A stretch of DNA of 64,000 bases, taken from the NCBI RefSeq assembly GCF_000062885.1, contig NC_009142.1, forward strand, positions 2,841,584 to 2,905,583, given 5' to 3'. The notes under the pieces were generated by a model, which searched no databases, was not told where the DNA came from, and saw nothing but the letters and a program-made list of their open reading frames with translations. The stretch comes from Saccharopolyspora erythraea NRRL 2338. Lineage in GTDB: Bacteria > Actinomycetota > Actinomycetes > Mycobacteriales > Pseudonocardiaceae. A program made the translations under genes and the position numbers. Shown here piece after piece: positions 34,722 to 43,452 of the stretch; within the stretch, counting starts at the first letter, position 1; each line of letters starts with the position of its first letter.

Positions 34722-35891
34722 CTACCACTCGACCCGCAGCCGGGACAGCCCCCGGGTCGCCAGGCCGTCTTTCCAGACCACCGAGTCAGGGCCCGGAGTC
34801 AGCCGCAGCGCCGGAAAGCGTTCGAGGAGCCGGCCGAGAACGAGCTGCACCTGCAGCTTCGCCAGCGGCGCGCCGAGACAGCGGTGCACACCGTGGCCGA
34901 ACGTCAGGTGGACGGCGTCCCGGCTCCGCAACATGAGCTGTCCGGGCTCTGCGAAGACCTCGGTGTCGCGGTTGCCGTGCAGCAAAGAGACGACGACGGC
35001 CTCACCGGCCTGGATCGTGACGCCGTTGAGCTCCACCGGCTCGACCGCCACGCGCGGGAAGCTCAGCGGCGTCGCTGGGGTCAGCCGCAGGAACTCCTCG
35101 ACCGCGTCCGGCAGCAACTCGGGGTGAGCCCGCAGCTCGTCGTGCGTTTCCCGATCGGACAGCAGAGAAAGGACCGAAAGGCCGATTTGCCCGGCCGTGG
35201 TCTCGTATCCGGCCATGAGGAGCGTGAGCCCCAGGGTGAGCAGCTCCGGCCTGGACATCTTGCCCTGAGTGTGGGCCCGGATCAGGGTGGTGAGCAGATC
35301 GTCGTCCTGCCGCTGCAGCTTCTGCTCGATGGTGTCGGTCATATAGCCGATGAGCTCGAGGCGGTGCCGGGCCTTCTCCCGCGGGGTGCTGGCGGTGATG
35401 TCGAACAGCACCTCGACCCATTCGCGGAACCTGGCGCTGTCGTCGAGCGGAATGCCCAGCAGGGAGCACAGCACGGACAACGACAGCGGCGCGGCGAGCT
35501 CCTCGACGAGATCCGCGCCGGGGCCGATGTCGGCGACCCGGTTTAGGTGCTCGTCCACCAGGCGCTCGACCGCCGGTGCCATCGCCGAAACGCGGCCAGT
35601 GGTGAACGTGCCGGCGACGACGCGCCGCAACCTGGCGTGCTTCGCGCCGTCCATGCTCATCATCGAGTCCGGTACGGGTTGGGCGTCGTTGAAGCGCGGA
35701 GCATCGGGCTGGACGGCCGCAGCCCTGCTGAACCTCTTGTCCGTCAGTACCTGCCGCCCCAGCGCGTAACCGCGAACCAGAAGTACCTTGTCACCGCTGG
35801 GTGCGACAATCCGTTCCACCTCATCGGTGGCTTGACGCAGGAACTCGGGGAGCGGACCGAGCTGGCCGGTACTTGCCTGTTCCATTGCCAT
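34722..35891 (-). CDS. Cytochrome P450, first gene of the PKS operon
   Basis: 389-residue bacterial P450. I helix AGYETT, ExxR as EEFLR, haem loop FGHGVHRCLG with the Cys ligand followed by APLAK; the C-terminus is complete. Two Met codons (35891, 35885) could start it; the first is used, with AAAGGGAA upstream. It ends 54 bases before the PKS1 start on the same strand, so it is probably co-transcribed with PKS1 and tailors the polyketide. It shares only family motifs with the P450 at 8039, so it is not a recent duplicate. The position oxidised is unknown. Confidence 0.95.
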   Translation of the reverse strand: MAMEQASTGQLGPLPEFLRQATDEVERIVAPSGDKVLLVRGYALGRQVLTDKRFSRAAAVQPDAPRFNDAQPVPDSMMSMDGAKHARLRRVVAGTFTTGRVSAMAPAVERLVDEHLNRVADIGPGADLVEELAAPLSLSVLCSLLGIPLDDSARFREWVEVLFDITASTPREKARHRLELIGYMTDTIEQKLQRQDDDLLTTLIRAHTQGKMSRPELLTLGLTLLMAGYETTAGQIGLSVLSLLSDRETHDELRAHPELLPDAVEEFLRLTPATPLSFPRVAVEPVELNGVTIQAGEAVVVSLLHGNRDTEVFAEPGQLMLRSRDAVHLTFGHGVHRCLGAPLAKLQVQLVLGRLLERFPALRLTPGPDSVVWKDGLATRGLSRLRVEW

Positions 35892-36120
35892 TTCCCTTTG
35901 TGATCGGTCACTTCAGCAGATTTCCGGCTCGGTCCCGGACAGTGCTGGGCATGGAGAGCAACGAGATGAAGCTTCAATTCGATCGGAAGAAAAAACGTGC
36001 GAACGAGGGTGGGTCAGTCATGAGGGCTGGACCGAACCGCCCAGCGCTCGTGACGCCGGACACGCCCAGTCGGCTTCCGAATGCTCCACGGCCTCGGCAC
36101 CACGCCTACGGCACGCAGCC

Positions 36121-36140
36121 CTGTTCGGGGCCACGAACAG
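36121..36140. promoter_or_regulatory. Inverted repeat CTGTTCG-N6-CGAACAG
   Basis: Perfect 7-bp arms around six bases in the divergent region, a typical operator geometry for a homodimeric repressor. Placed to control both units; the regulator is not in the window. Confidence 0.45.
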
Positions 36141-36167
36141 TGCTGATTACACCTCGCGTTTGACCCT

Positions 36168-36181
36168 GCGGGGAACCCCGC
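36168..36181. promoter_or_regulatory. Inverted repeat GCGGGG-AA-CCCCGC
   Basis: Perfect 6-bp GC arms with a 2-nt centre, 27 bases after the neighbouring repeat. Short and GC-only, so chance is possible in this genome. Confidence 0.25.
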
Positions 36182-36364
36182 GGACGCGGCCTGCCCATTC
36201 ATGCCGCACTTGCTGCCCTTTCGCGCTTGATTCATTCCGCCCAATGCGGACGAGCTCCTACCTTTTCAACTACCGACTTGCGGACAGCGCTGTCGGCACG
36301 CCGAACTCAGCAACCCATGCCCGCGCAGCCATAACCAATCCGCACTCACGAGAAAGCGGCGTCC

Positions 36365-37477
36365 ATGCCTGAAAACGCGATGCCCGATACAGACGCCATC
36401 CTCAGTTTTCCGTGGGGGGACCCGCCCGAACCCGACGAGTTCGTCAAGGCCGGGATGCGGTGGCATTTCAGCGAAGACACGGGTTCTGCGTTCTGGCTGG
36501 AACAGGCGAAGGCGTTCGACTTCGACCCGCTGGTCGACATCAAGACCTTCGACGACCTGAAGCTCTTCCCCAACGTCGTCAGCGCGCTGCGCACGGTCAA
36601 GCTGGAGGACCTGGTTCCGAAGGGGTACGGCAGCAGCGGTCGGCTGCTCGATGTCTACGAGAGCGGCGGCACGACCGGCGCGGCCAAGCGGGTGCCGTTC
36701 ATGCGGGACTGGAGGGACCGGACCCTGGAGTTCGAGAAGCGCGACCTGACCAGCAGAGGGCTTCCCCAGGGGCTGAACTGGTTGTCGATGATGCCCGGAC
36801 GGCCGCACTACATCGGTGGGTTCACCGACTACGAAGCGGTCAACATGGGCGGCGTGAAGTTCTCCATCGACATGGACCCGCGGTGGGTGAAAAAGCTCGC
36901 GGCCGAAGGCCGGCACGACCAGATGAGCGCTTACGCCGAGCACCTTGTGGACCAGGCTGAGCACTTGTTGCTGACCCAGGACATCGGGATCCTACTGATC
37001 ACGCCGCCATTGCTGGAGCGGCTGTGCCGACGGGGCAAGCTGGTGGAAGCCGTGCGCGAGAAGGTCTCCGCGATCCTGTGGGGCGGCACGCACATGGACG
37101 CCGACACTCGCAGGCTCTACCGCACAGAGGTCTTCCCCGGCATCACCATGGTCGGTGGCTATGGCAACACGATGTACATCGGCATCGCCAAGGAGCGGAT
37201 CGGCCTGGGGCCCGACGAGCCGTGCGTCTTCGACGGCCACCCGCTGCACACGACGTTCCGCGTCATCGACGACCAGACAGGTGAACCGGTGCCCTGCGGC
37301 GAGCGCGGCCGTGTCGTCGCCACCCACCTGAGCAAGTCCTTGTTCCTGCCCAACAACATGGAGCGCGACACGGCGATCAGAGTCCCGGCTCCAGCCGGGC
37401 AGGTCGGGGACTCGGTGGCACATCCCGAACCGCTGACCGCTTTCGAGGATGAGCAGGTCAACGTGGGGGTTTACTGA
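36365..37477 (+). CDS. EhpF-like acyl-adenylating enzyme
   Basis: 370-residue member of the phenylacetate-CoA ligase/ANL superfamily, resembling EhpF of griseoluteate (phenazine) biosynthesis. The phosphate loop reads YESGGTTGAAKRV (residues 98-110) and further ANL-like segments include MPGRPHYIGG, LWGGTHMD and GGYGNTMYIG. Such enzymes activate a carboxylate as acyl-AMP without needing a full CoA-ligase C-domain. Its stop overlaps the next ATG (TGATG), and that gene encodes the partner reductase, so the pair should turn an acid into an aldehyde. No phenazine genes are visible, so the substrate may be a polyketide or aryl acid. Family confident, substrate unknown. Confidence 0.85.
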   Translation: MPENAMPDTDAILSFPWGDPPEPDEFVKAGMRWHFSEDTGSAFWLEQAKAFDFDPLVDIKTFDDLKLFPNVVSALRTVKLEDLVPKGYGSSGRLLDVYESGGTTGAAKRVPFMRDWRDRTLEFEKRDLTSRGLPQGLNWLSMMPGRPHYIGGFTDYEAVNMGGVKFSIDMDPRWVKKLAAEGRHDQMSAYAEHLVDQAEHLLLTQDIGILLITPPLLERLCRRGKLVEAVREKVSAILWGGTHMDADTRRLYRTEVFPGITMVGGYGNTMYIGIAKERIGLGPDEPCVFDGHPLHTTFRVIDDQTGEPVPCGERGRVVATHLSKSLFLPNNMERDTAIRVPAPAGQVGDSVAHPEPLTAFEDEQVNVGVY

Positions 37478-38865
37478 TGACGTCGAGCACCCGGTCACTG
37501 CTCGCCCTGGACGCGTTGGGCGCGAACGGCTCGTACCACGCCCTCAACCACGAGGTCATCCCGGACGTGTCCGGGGAGCCGGTCGCGGAGCTGAGCCTGG
37601 TTCCGTCTTTGTTCACCGACCGAACCGTCGCCGCCCTGCGTGCAGCGAAACCGGCCCCGGCCGACGAGCGGATCGCGTCGATCGCCCGCGCCGGCGAGCT
37701 GTTCAGAAACGCGGTGCTCGGCGGTCTGCCTCCCGACGAGTACTGCAAGGTCGTCAGCCGGGTCTCAGGGCTGCCGATCACCATGGTGGCCAACTCGATG
37801 CGAGTGCTTCACCAGGCCGCCGGGGACGTCCGCCGCAACGTGCGGGCCGCTCTGCCGAACGGAGCGGTCGAGCACTGGCAGAACGATGCGACTCTGCCCG
37901 GTTGTGCGACGTGGTGCCGGCGCGGTGAGGTCCTGGCCGTGCTCGCGGCGGGCAACCACCCGGGTGTTCACTCCCACTGGCTGGAGGCGCTCGCGCTCGG
38001 CTACCGCGTGGCCGTGCGACCGTCGCGTCACGAACCGTTCACCCCGCACCGCATGGTCCTGGCGCTGCGCGAAGCGGGGTTCGGCGACGACCAGGTAGCC
38101 CTGCTGCCCACCGACCACCGCACCTCGGACGCGCTGGCCGCCGCGGCCGACCTGGCGATCGTCTACGGCGGGGAGGAGGTGGCCCGAAAGCACTCCGGCG
38201 ACCCCGGCGTGCTTACCCAGGGCCCGGGCCGGTCCAAGATCCTGATCACCCGTGACGTCGACTGGCAGGAACATCTCGACGTCATCGTCGATTCGATCGC
38301 GGCAGAAGCCGGAACCGCGTGCGTGAACGCGACCGCGGTGCTCGTCGAGGGCGATCCGGCACCGCTGGCGGCGGCGATAGCCTCCCGCCTGGAGCGCCTG
38401 CCGAGCCTGCCCGCCGACCACCCCGATGCCGTCCTGCCGACGATGCCGTCGGCGCAGGCGGAAAAACTCAGCTCGTTCCTGAGGACGAAGACGGGGTCCG
38501 CCACGGCGTTCCTGGGGTCCGAGGGCGTGGCCGACGACCTCGGCGACGGCAGTGCGGCGTTGCGGCCGGCCGTGCTGCAGCCGCGTCGGGGCGCGTTCGA
38601 GCAGATCGGGATCGAGCTTCCATTTCCTTGCGTGTGGGTCGCTTCGTGGTCACCCGACGACGGGGTGGGTCCGCTGCGGGACACACTGGTCCTGACAGCG
38701 CTGACCCGCGACGACGACCTGATCGAGTCCCTTGTGGACGAGCCCACCATCGCCAACGTCTACGTCGGCGACCGTCCGACGCACTGGTTCGGTGCCGGGG
38801 TGCCGCACGACTCGTTCCTGGCCGACTTCCTGATGCGCACCAAAGGAATGTCTCGCACCTGGTAG
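37477..38865 (+). CDS. EhpG-like aldehyde dehydrogenase/acyl reductase
   Basis: 462-residue protein of the aldehyde dehydrogenase / LuxC-like acyl reductase superfamily, like EhpG. Visible features are VLAAGNHPGVHSHW (cofactor/substrate region), LAIVYGGEEVA, and a candidate catalytic Cys in AGTACVNATAV, followed by the C-terminal FGAGVPHDSFLADF. Coupled to the EhpF-like gene by a 1-nt overlap, it probably accepts the activated acyl group and reduces it with NAD(P)H to the aldehyde. Both genes diverge from the main PKS operon, so they are likely part of the cluster. Confidence 0.85.
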   Translation: MTSSTRSLLALDALGANGSYHALNHEVIPDVSGEPVAELSLVPSLFTDRTVAALRAAKPAPADERIASIARAGELFRNAVLGGLPPDEYCKVVSRVSGLPITMVANSMRVLHQAAGDVRRNVRAALPNGAVEHWQNDATLPGCATWCRRGEVLAVLAAGNHPGVHSHWLEALALGYRVAVRPSRHEPFTPHRMVLALREAGFGDDQVALLPTDHRTSDALAAAADLAIVYGGEEVARKHSGDPGVLTQGPGRSKILITRDVDWQEHLDVIVDSIAAEAGTACVNATAVLVEGDPAPLAAAIASRLERLPSLPADHPDAVLPTMPSAQAEKLSSFLRTKTGSATAFLGSEGVADDLGDGSAALRPAVLQPRRGAFEQIGIELPFPCVWVASWSPDDGVGPLRDTLVLTALTRDDDLIESLVDEPTIANVYVGDRPTHWFGAGVPHDSFLADFLMRTKGMSRTW

Positions 38866-38871
38866 CCACGT

Positions 38872-38906
38872 GCGGCGGCAACCCCGGCCGTTGTGGATGC
38901 CGCCGC
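38872..38906 (+). terminator. Hairpin after the ehpFG-like pair
   Basis: 9-bp perfect stem (GCGGCGGCA / TGCCGCCGC) with a 17-nt loop, starting 7 bases after the stop. No T run, as is common in high-GC actinomycetes. A small CCCCAAAAAGGGG hairpin follows near 38,923. Marks the probable end of the cluster transcript. Confidence 0.4.
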
Positions 38907-39097
38907 GGAGAGCCCCAAAAAGGGGAGCCAACCGGTGCGCGGTGGGCCGCGGGGTCAGGAGTGCGGACCCTGCTGTCCGACCCGGAGTCGCGCACATGCA
39001 CACCCGGCCCATGCGCATAGCCGAGCCGGTGATGCGGTCCGGGAGAGGGGCGCTTGTGGCGATCTCACGTACGGTGGCTACGCGATGTCATTTACCT

Positions 39098-39104
39098 GGG
39101 AGGA
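39098..39104 (+). promoter_or_regulatory. Ribosome binding site fixing a GTG start
   Basis: GGGAGGA ends six bases before GTG at 39111. It favours this start over the upstream TTG at 39054, which has no such site, and over later Met codons. Confidence 0.65.
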
Positions 39105-39110
39105 CACTCC

Positions 39111-40415
39111 GTGCTACACAACTGGTCATCGTCGATGGACAGCAATGTGGCGTCCGGCAACGCCAACGGGGACATGAACCATCTGTCCCGGCGCCGCCTG
39201 CTCGAACTGTCCATGGCGGCCGGTCTCACCATTTTCGGCACGGCCGCCTGCGGCACGCGGCCGGATGGCAATGCCGCCATGCCGCCCGGCGCAGGGGACG
39301 GTGAAGCCGCTCAGAACGTTCCGCAGGTGAACGCGCCGCCGCCGAACGGCATTCTCGGTGCGAACTTCAACGGTGACCCGAGCATCATGACCTGGGACGG
39401 ACTTCAGCAAGCCGGAGCGACCTGGGTGCGCGGTTTTGCCGAAATGCCCGATTTGGACAAACAGAACGCGGCCGACAACCCGGCGGTCAAGACCTTGCTC
39501 GAGGCCGCTGGTCGCAAGTACGGGACTGTGCTGTCGCTGAAGTTCCCGTACTTCCCGCGTTCCCACAAGCAGATCCCGCGGCCCGGCACGGATGCGATGA
39601 AGGCCGACCTCGCGCGGCTCGACAAGGTGTTGCCGCTGGTGATGGACAGGGTCGACATCCTGGTGATCGGCAACGAGCCGTTCATCGAATGCCCGGAAGC
39701 CGACTGGAACAACGGGGCGATCAACGACTTCTACGAGACCGTTGCCGACTACATCATCCAGTACCGCGCCGAGAGCTTCCCGCAGTGCAAGACAGTGCTC
39801 TACATGGGCTCGCTAAACCACCTCGACGATCCAAAATGGACCGGAACAGGTACCGACAACTGGATGAAGTACGTCCGTGGCAAGGCGGAGATCGAGGGTA
39901 CCGACATCCACCCGCACGTCGCGGACCCGAACGGCGCCCAGGCATACCTCGACTACATCCTGCCCAAGCTGGGGAGCAAGAAGTTCCTCGCCACCGAGTT
40001 CTCCCTGGTCCAGCTATGGAAGGACCACCTCGCCGACCAGGTGTCCGCCGAGTACGCCGACAAGTACAAGGTCCCGAAGGGTACCCGGGTGTGGCAGGTC
40101 ATCAAGAGCGCGCTGAATGAGCCGTTCCCGAAGGAGCGGTGGTACGACTTCCTGCGCACCAGCCCGTGGTTTGAGAACAACAAGAACTACCTGAGCGAGC
40201 AAATGAAGAAGTTTCGCGATACCGGAAAGCTCGCCGTGGCCACCTACGGTGTGGGCCAGGACGCCGCCATGTCGGGGTCGGATTTCGGCCCGGACAGCAC
40301 GCCATGGCTGCTGAACAGCCTGTTCGCGTCGGCCACCATCAAGAAGAATCCCGATGGCGCGGCCGTTCCGAACTACGCCTGGATCGAAGAATTCAAGGCC
40401 CTCCAGAAACACTGA
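39111..40415 (+). CDS. Tat/lipoprotein glycoside hydrolase-like protein
   Basis: About 434 residues from the GTG chosen by the ribosome site. The N-terminus carries a twin-arginine signal (SRRRLLELSMAAG) and a lipobox (GTAAC), so it is probably exported folded and lipid-anchored. The mature part looks like a clan-A TIM-barrel glycosidase: NEPF in VIGNEPF is a plausible acid/base Asn-Glu pair and Glu in LATEFSL a plausible nucleophile. The specific family and sugar are not recognised. It stands alone between two hairpins and is not clearly part of the cluster; a role in cell-wall or export functions is possible. Exoglycosidase activation of a secreted glycoside is conceivable but unsupported, since no glycosyltransferase is visible. 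Confidence 0.75.
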   Translation: MLHNWSSSMDSNVASGNANGDMNHLSRRRLLELSMAAGLTIFGTAACGTRPDGNAAMPPGAGDGEAAQNVPQVNAPPPNGILGANFNGDPSIMTWDGLQQAGATWVRGFAEMPDLDKQNAADNPAVKTLLEAAGRKYGTVLSLKFPYFPRSHKQIPRPGTDAMKADLARLDKVLPLVMDRVDILVIGNEPFIECPEADWNNGAINDFYETVADYIIQYRAESFPQCKTVLYMGSLNHLDDPKWTGTGTDNWMKYVRGKAEIEGTDIHPHVADPNGAQAYLDYILPKLGSKKFLATEFSLVQLWKDHLADQVSAEYADKYKVPKGTRVWQVIKSALNEPFPKERWYDFLRTSPWFENNKNYLSEQMKKFRDTGKLAVATYGVGQDAAMSGSDFGPDSTPWLLNSLFASATIKKNPDGAAVPNYAWIEEFKALQKH

Positions 40416-40446
40416 ACCGAACGCTGTGATCCGAAGCCGCGCACGT

Positions 40447-40490
40447 CCGGCACAGCCCCTGTCGGTTATCGCCGACAGGGGCTGTGCCGG
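40447..40490 (+). terminator. Strong 19-bp hairpin terminator
   Basis: Perfect 19-bp stem with a 6-nt loop (TTATCG), 31 bases after the glycoside hydrolase-like stop. No T run follows. The length and perfection make a transcription terminator likely; it also lies next to the rearrangement scar. Confidence 0.8.
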
Positions 40491-40535
40491 ACAGGGGATA
40501 TGGTCGCGACTGTCCTTCGTTGGCCAAGCCTTTGA

Positions 40536-40757
40536 GCGGGGTGGCACGAGGTCTCCGCTGAGCACGAGTGGAGCGAGCACGTCCACGAAACTGCCGCAAA
40601 GACGCTCTACCTGCAGGCGGATTCGCTGTACCTGGGCGCGAACATCCCCGGAAAGCCACGGACTTTCCTGCCGTATGCCGGTGGTGTCGGTGCGTACCGG
40701 CAGGTCTGCGACGAGGTCGCGGCAGAGGGGTACCGCGGCTTCCGGTTGACTCGCTAG
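40536..40757 (+). pseudogene. C-terminal fragment of a Baeyer-Villiger monooxygenase
   Basis: About 73 codons in one frame after a stop at 40533, ending at TAG 40755. The translation includes AKTLYLQADSLYLGANIPGK, then a stretch with FLPYAGG and a final CDEVAAEGYRGF, which match the conserved C-terminus of flavin cyclohexanone/phenylacetone-type monooxygenases. The N-terminal FAD and NADP domains are missing, so this is a remnant. It abuts a transporter broken from the other side, pointing to a deletion or recombination joint. Confidence 0.75.
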
Positions 40758-40879
40758 CGGTGGAATCGGGCGTGTGCAGGTGCTGGTGCGCGCGGCGCAG
40801 CCCGGTCTCCCGGCCGGCGATGGCGCTGTGGCACATTCGCGGCTGGATCGACGGTGTCGGTTCCTGACGCGGTTCCGGC

Positions 40880-41646
40880 GAGGTCAGGCAGAACTGGCCG
40901 AGGTAGATGCCCCACAGCTTGCGCCGCCCGAGCACGGTGGCCAGGTCGCCGCGGGTGATCCGGGCCCGCTTCGGCTGCTCGTCGACCAGGTCGACCAGGC
41001 CGCCGCCGGAGCGGATCAGCTCGACCTCGGCGGCGTTGGCCCGCGACTCGCGCGGTTCTCGGTAGCCGAGGTACCAGACCACGCCCCAGACGATTCCGAC
41101 CAGGCCGGTGAGGATGAAGACCCAGTGCCACGACACCGCCGCCTGCAACCAGGACAGCACCGGGGTCAGCAGCGCCAGGCCGATGAACTGCCCGGAGGTG
41201 TAGAAGCCGATGGCGGTGGCGCGTTCCCGCTCCGGGAACCACACCGTGGCGACCCTGCTGTTGATCGGGTACGCGGGCGCCTCGCACGCGCCGACCATCA
41301 GCCGCAGCACGATCAGCGCGACGAACCCGCCGACCATGCCCATGAACAGCGTCGCCAGGGACCACAGCACCAGGCACAGCGGGTAGAGCACGCGCGGCCG
41401 GATCCGGTCCACCAGCCAACCGCCGGGGATCTGCATCGCCGCGTAGGTCCAGCCGAACGCCGAGAGGAGCAATCCCTGCTGGGCCTTGGACAGCTCCAGC
41501 TCCTCGGCGATGGCCGGAAGCGCGATCGAGAGGTTCGAGCGGTCGAGGTAGTTGATCACGACGGTGCCGAACAGCAGCACCGCGATGACCACGCGGGCGC
41601 GGGAGGCGGTGGCCCGCGCTGCCGCGGTGGTGGCGGTGTCGACCAT
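40880..41646 (-). pseudogene. Truncated MFS sugar-acid transporter (DgoT-like)
   Basis: N-terminal half of a major facilitator of the anion:cation symporter type. It has VVINYLDRSNLSIALP in helix 1, GWLVDRIRPR in the loop 2-3 motif, GACEAPAYP, and helices to about residue 250. Similarity stops after YLGQFCLTS near 40,880, where the remaining six helices should follow; the open frame runs on to 40393 with low-complexity sequence. A GTG at 41655 overlapping the dgoD stop is an alternative start. It would have been the D-galactonate importer of the operon and is probably not functional. Confidence 0.8.
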
Positions 41647-41651
41647 CGCGC

Positions 41652-42800
41652 TCACCACTCCGCCACGGAACCGTCGGCGTGCCGCCAGACCGGGTTGCGC
41701 CAGCGGTGCCCTTCGGCAGCGCGCTCGGCGACGTACTCCTCGTTGATCTCGATGCCCAGGCCCGGCCCGGTCGGGATCGCGACCTGCCCGGCGTCGTAGG
41801 TGAACACGGCCGGGTCGACGAGGTAGTCGAGCAGGTCGTTGGAGGTGTTGTAGTGGATGCCCAGGCTCTGCTCCTGGATCGTGGCGTTGTGGCAGCCCGC
41901 GTCGATCTGCAGGCAGGCGGCCAGCGCGATCGGCCCGAGCGGGCAGTGCAGCGCCAGCGCCACGTCGTAGGCCTCGGCCATGTGCGCGATCTTGCGGGCC
42001 TCGGTGATCCCGCCGCAGTGCGACGGGTCGGGCTGGACGATGTCCACCGCACCCGAAGCCAGCACCGACTTGAAGTCCCACCGCGAGTACAGCCGCTCAC
42101 CCAGCGCGATCGGGATCGGCGAGCTCCGCAGCACGTCGGCGAAGCCGTCCAGGTGCTCGGAGAGCACCGGCTCCTCGACGAACATCAGCCGGTAGGGCTC
42201 CAGCTCGCGCAGCAGCACCTTGGCCATCGGCCGGTGCACGCGGCCGTGGAAGTCCACGCCGATGCCGATGTCGGGCCCGACGGCCTCGCGCACCGCGGCG
42301 ACGTTGGCCACGCACTGGTCGACCTTGGCCCAGGTGTCGAGGTACTGCAGCTCCTCGGTGCCGTTCATCTTGACCGCGGTGAAGCCGCGGTCGACCACGG
42401 CGCGGGCGGCCCGCGCGGTCTCGGCCGGGCGGTCGCCGCCGATCCAGGAGTAGACCTTGACCCGGTCGCGCACCCGGCCGCCGAGCAGGTCGTGCACCGG
42501 CACCCCGAGCGCCTTGCCCCGGATGTCCCACAGCGCCTGGTCGATTCCGGCGAGCGCGCTCATGTGGATGCCGCCGCCGCGGTAGAAACCGCCGCGGTAG
42601 AGCACCGTCCAGAGGTCCTCGATCCGGGACGGGTCCTGGCCGACGAGGTAGTCGGAGAGCTCGTCGACGGTGGCGGCCACCGCGTCGGCGCGCCCCTCCA
42701 GGACGGGCTCACCCCACCCGACGACGCCTTCATCGGTCTCGATCTTCAGGAACAGCCAGCGCGGCGGCACCTGATATGTCGTCATTGACGTGATCTTCAT
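41652..42800 (-). CDS. dgoD: D-galactonate dehydratase
   Basis: 382-residue enolase-superfamily enzyme that removes water from D-galactonate to give 2-dehydro-3-deoxygalactonate. Visible are AVKMNG, the metal ligands in GVDFHGR, FVEEPV and LGERLYSR, and the catalytic His in [10 protein letters not shown]. The start at 42800 (MKITSM) has GAAGGAA well placed upstream; a longer frame from 42851 lacks a ribosome site. It follows dgoA on the same strand by 37 bases and precedes the truncated transporter. The neighbouring kinase and aldolase make the galactonate assignment firm. Confidence 0.93.
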   Translation of the reverse strand: MKITSMTTYQVPPRWLFLKIETDEGVVGWGEPVLEGRADAVAATVDELSDYLVGQDPSRIEDLWTVLYRGGFYRGGGIHMSALAGIDQALWDIRGKALGVPVHDLLGGRVRDRVKVYSWIGGDRPAETARAARAVVDRGFTAVKMNGTEELQYLDTWAKVDQCVANVAAVREAVGPDIGIGVDFHGRVHRPMAKVLLRELEPYRLMFVEEPVLSEHLDGFADVLRSSPIPIALGERLYSRWDFKSVLASGAVDIVQPDPSHCGGITEARKIAHMAEAYDVALALHCPLGPIALAACLQIDAGCHNATIQEQSLGIHYNTSNDLLDYLVDPAVFTYDAGQVAIPTGPGLGIEINEEYVAERAAEGHRWRNPVWRHADGSVAEW

Positions 42801-42837
42801 TGGTGCGTTTCCTTCTTCTGGTGCTGTCGGTGCCGGC

Positions 42838-43452
42838 TCAGCCGGTGGCACCGGCCCAGGCGCGCCGCATCGCGACGGCCCGGGCGCCGACCTGTTCGGG
42901 GGTGTCCCCGGGCCGGTAGAGCGCGGAGCCGAGCCCGGCCCCGCCCGCCCCGGCCGCCGCCCACGCGGCGAGGTTGGTCTCGTCGACCCCGCCGACCGGC
43001 AGCAGTTCGACGTCCGGCGGCAGGACCGCCCGCCAGGACTTCATCCCGGCGTTCCCCACCGCGTCGGCGGGGAACAACTTCAGGTGCCGCGCCCCGGCCG
43101 CGACGGCGGCGAACGCCTCGGTCGGCGTCGCCACTCCGGGGTAGGGCCGCATGCCGGCCTCCACCGCCGCGGCGATGATCGCGGGATCGGTGTTGGGCGC
43201 GACGACGATCCGCGCGCCGGCGTCGCGGGCGCGCGGCACGTCGGCGGCGTCGACCACGGTGCCGACGCCCACCGCGCAGCGCTCGCCCAGGGACGCGGCC
43301 AGCCGCTCGACCGAGGCGAACGGGTCCGGTGAGTTCAGCGGGACCTCGATGGCGTCGACGCCGGCCTCGGCGAGCGCCTCGCCGACGGCGAGCACCTCGT
43401 CCGGCGTGACGCCGCGCAGGATCGCGACCAGTCCGGTGCCGTTCACTGCCAT
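42838..43452 (-). CDS. dgoA: 2-dehydro-3-deoxy-6-phosphogalactonate aldolase
   Basis: 204-residue class I KDPG/KDPGal aldolase that cleaves the phosphorylated sugar acid to pyruvate and glyceraldehyde 3-phosphate. It shows VAILRGVTP, the Glu in [15 protein letters not shown], the [10 protein letters not shown] segment and the Schiff-base Lys in HLKLFPAD. The ATG lies 10 bases inside the dgoK end, so the genes are coupled. Confidence 0.93.
   Translation of the reverse strand: MAVNGTGLVAILRGVTPDEVLAVGEALAEAGVDAIEVPLNSPDPFASVERLAASLGERCAVGVGTVVDAADVPRARDAGARIVVAPNTDPAIIAAAVEAGMRPYPGVATPTEAFAAVAAGARHLKLFPADAVGNAGMKSWRAVLPPDVELLPVGGVDETNLAAWAAAGAGGAGLGSALYRPGDTPEQVGARAVAMRRAWAGATG

Larger units (their letters stand above)
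35892..36364. promoter_or_regulatory. Divergent promoter region, PKS operon / ehpFG-like operon
   Basis: 473 bases without a credible gene, AT-rich near 35,940-36,010 and 36,230-36,360. It separates the two divergent transcription units of the cluster and must carry both promoters. Two inverted repeats are noted separately. No clear sigma factor consensus was identified. Confidence 0.65.

Noticed and set aside
36365-38865. Phenazine biosynthesis
   Set aside because: The EhpF/EhpG resemblance alone is not enough; none of the core phz genes are present in the window.
40393-42081. Single 562-codon minus-strand frame spanning the transporter and beyond
   Set aside because: Its first part is a shadow of dgoD and its last part is unrelated sequence after the breakpoint; only the MFS half in the middle is real.
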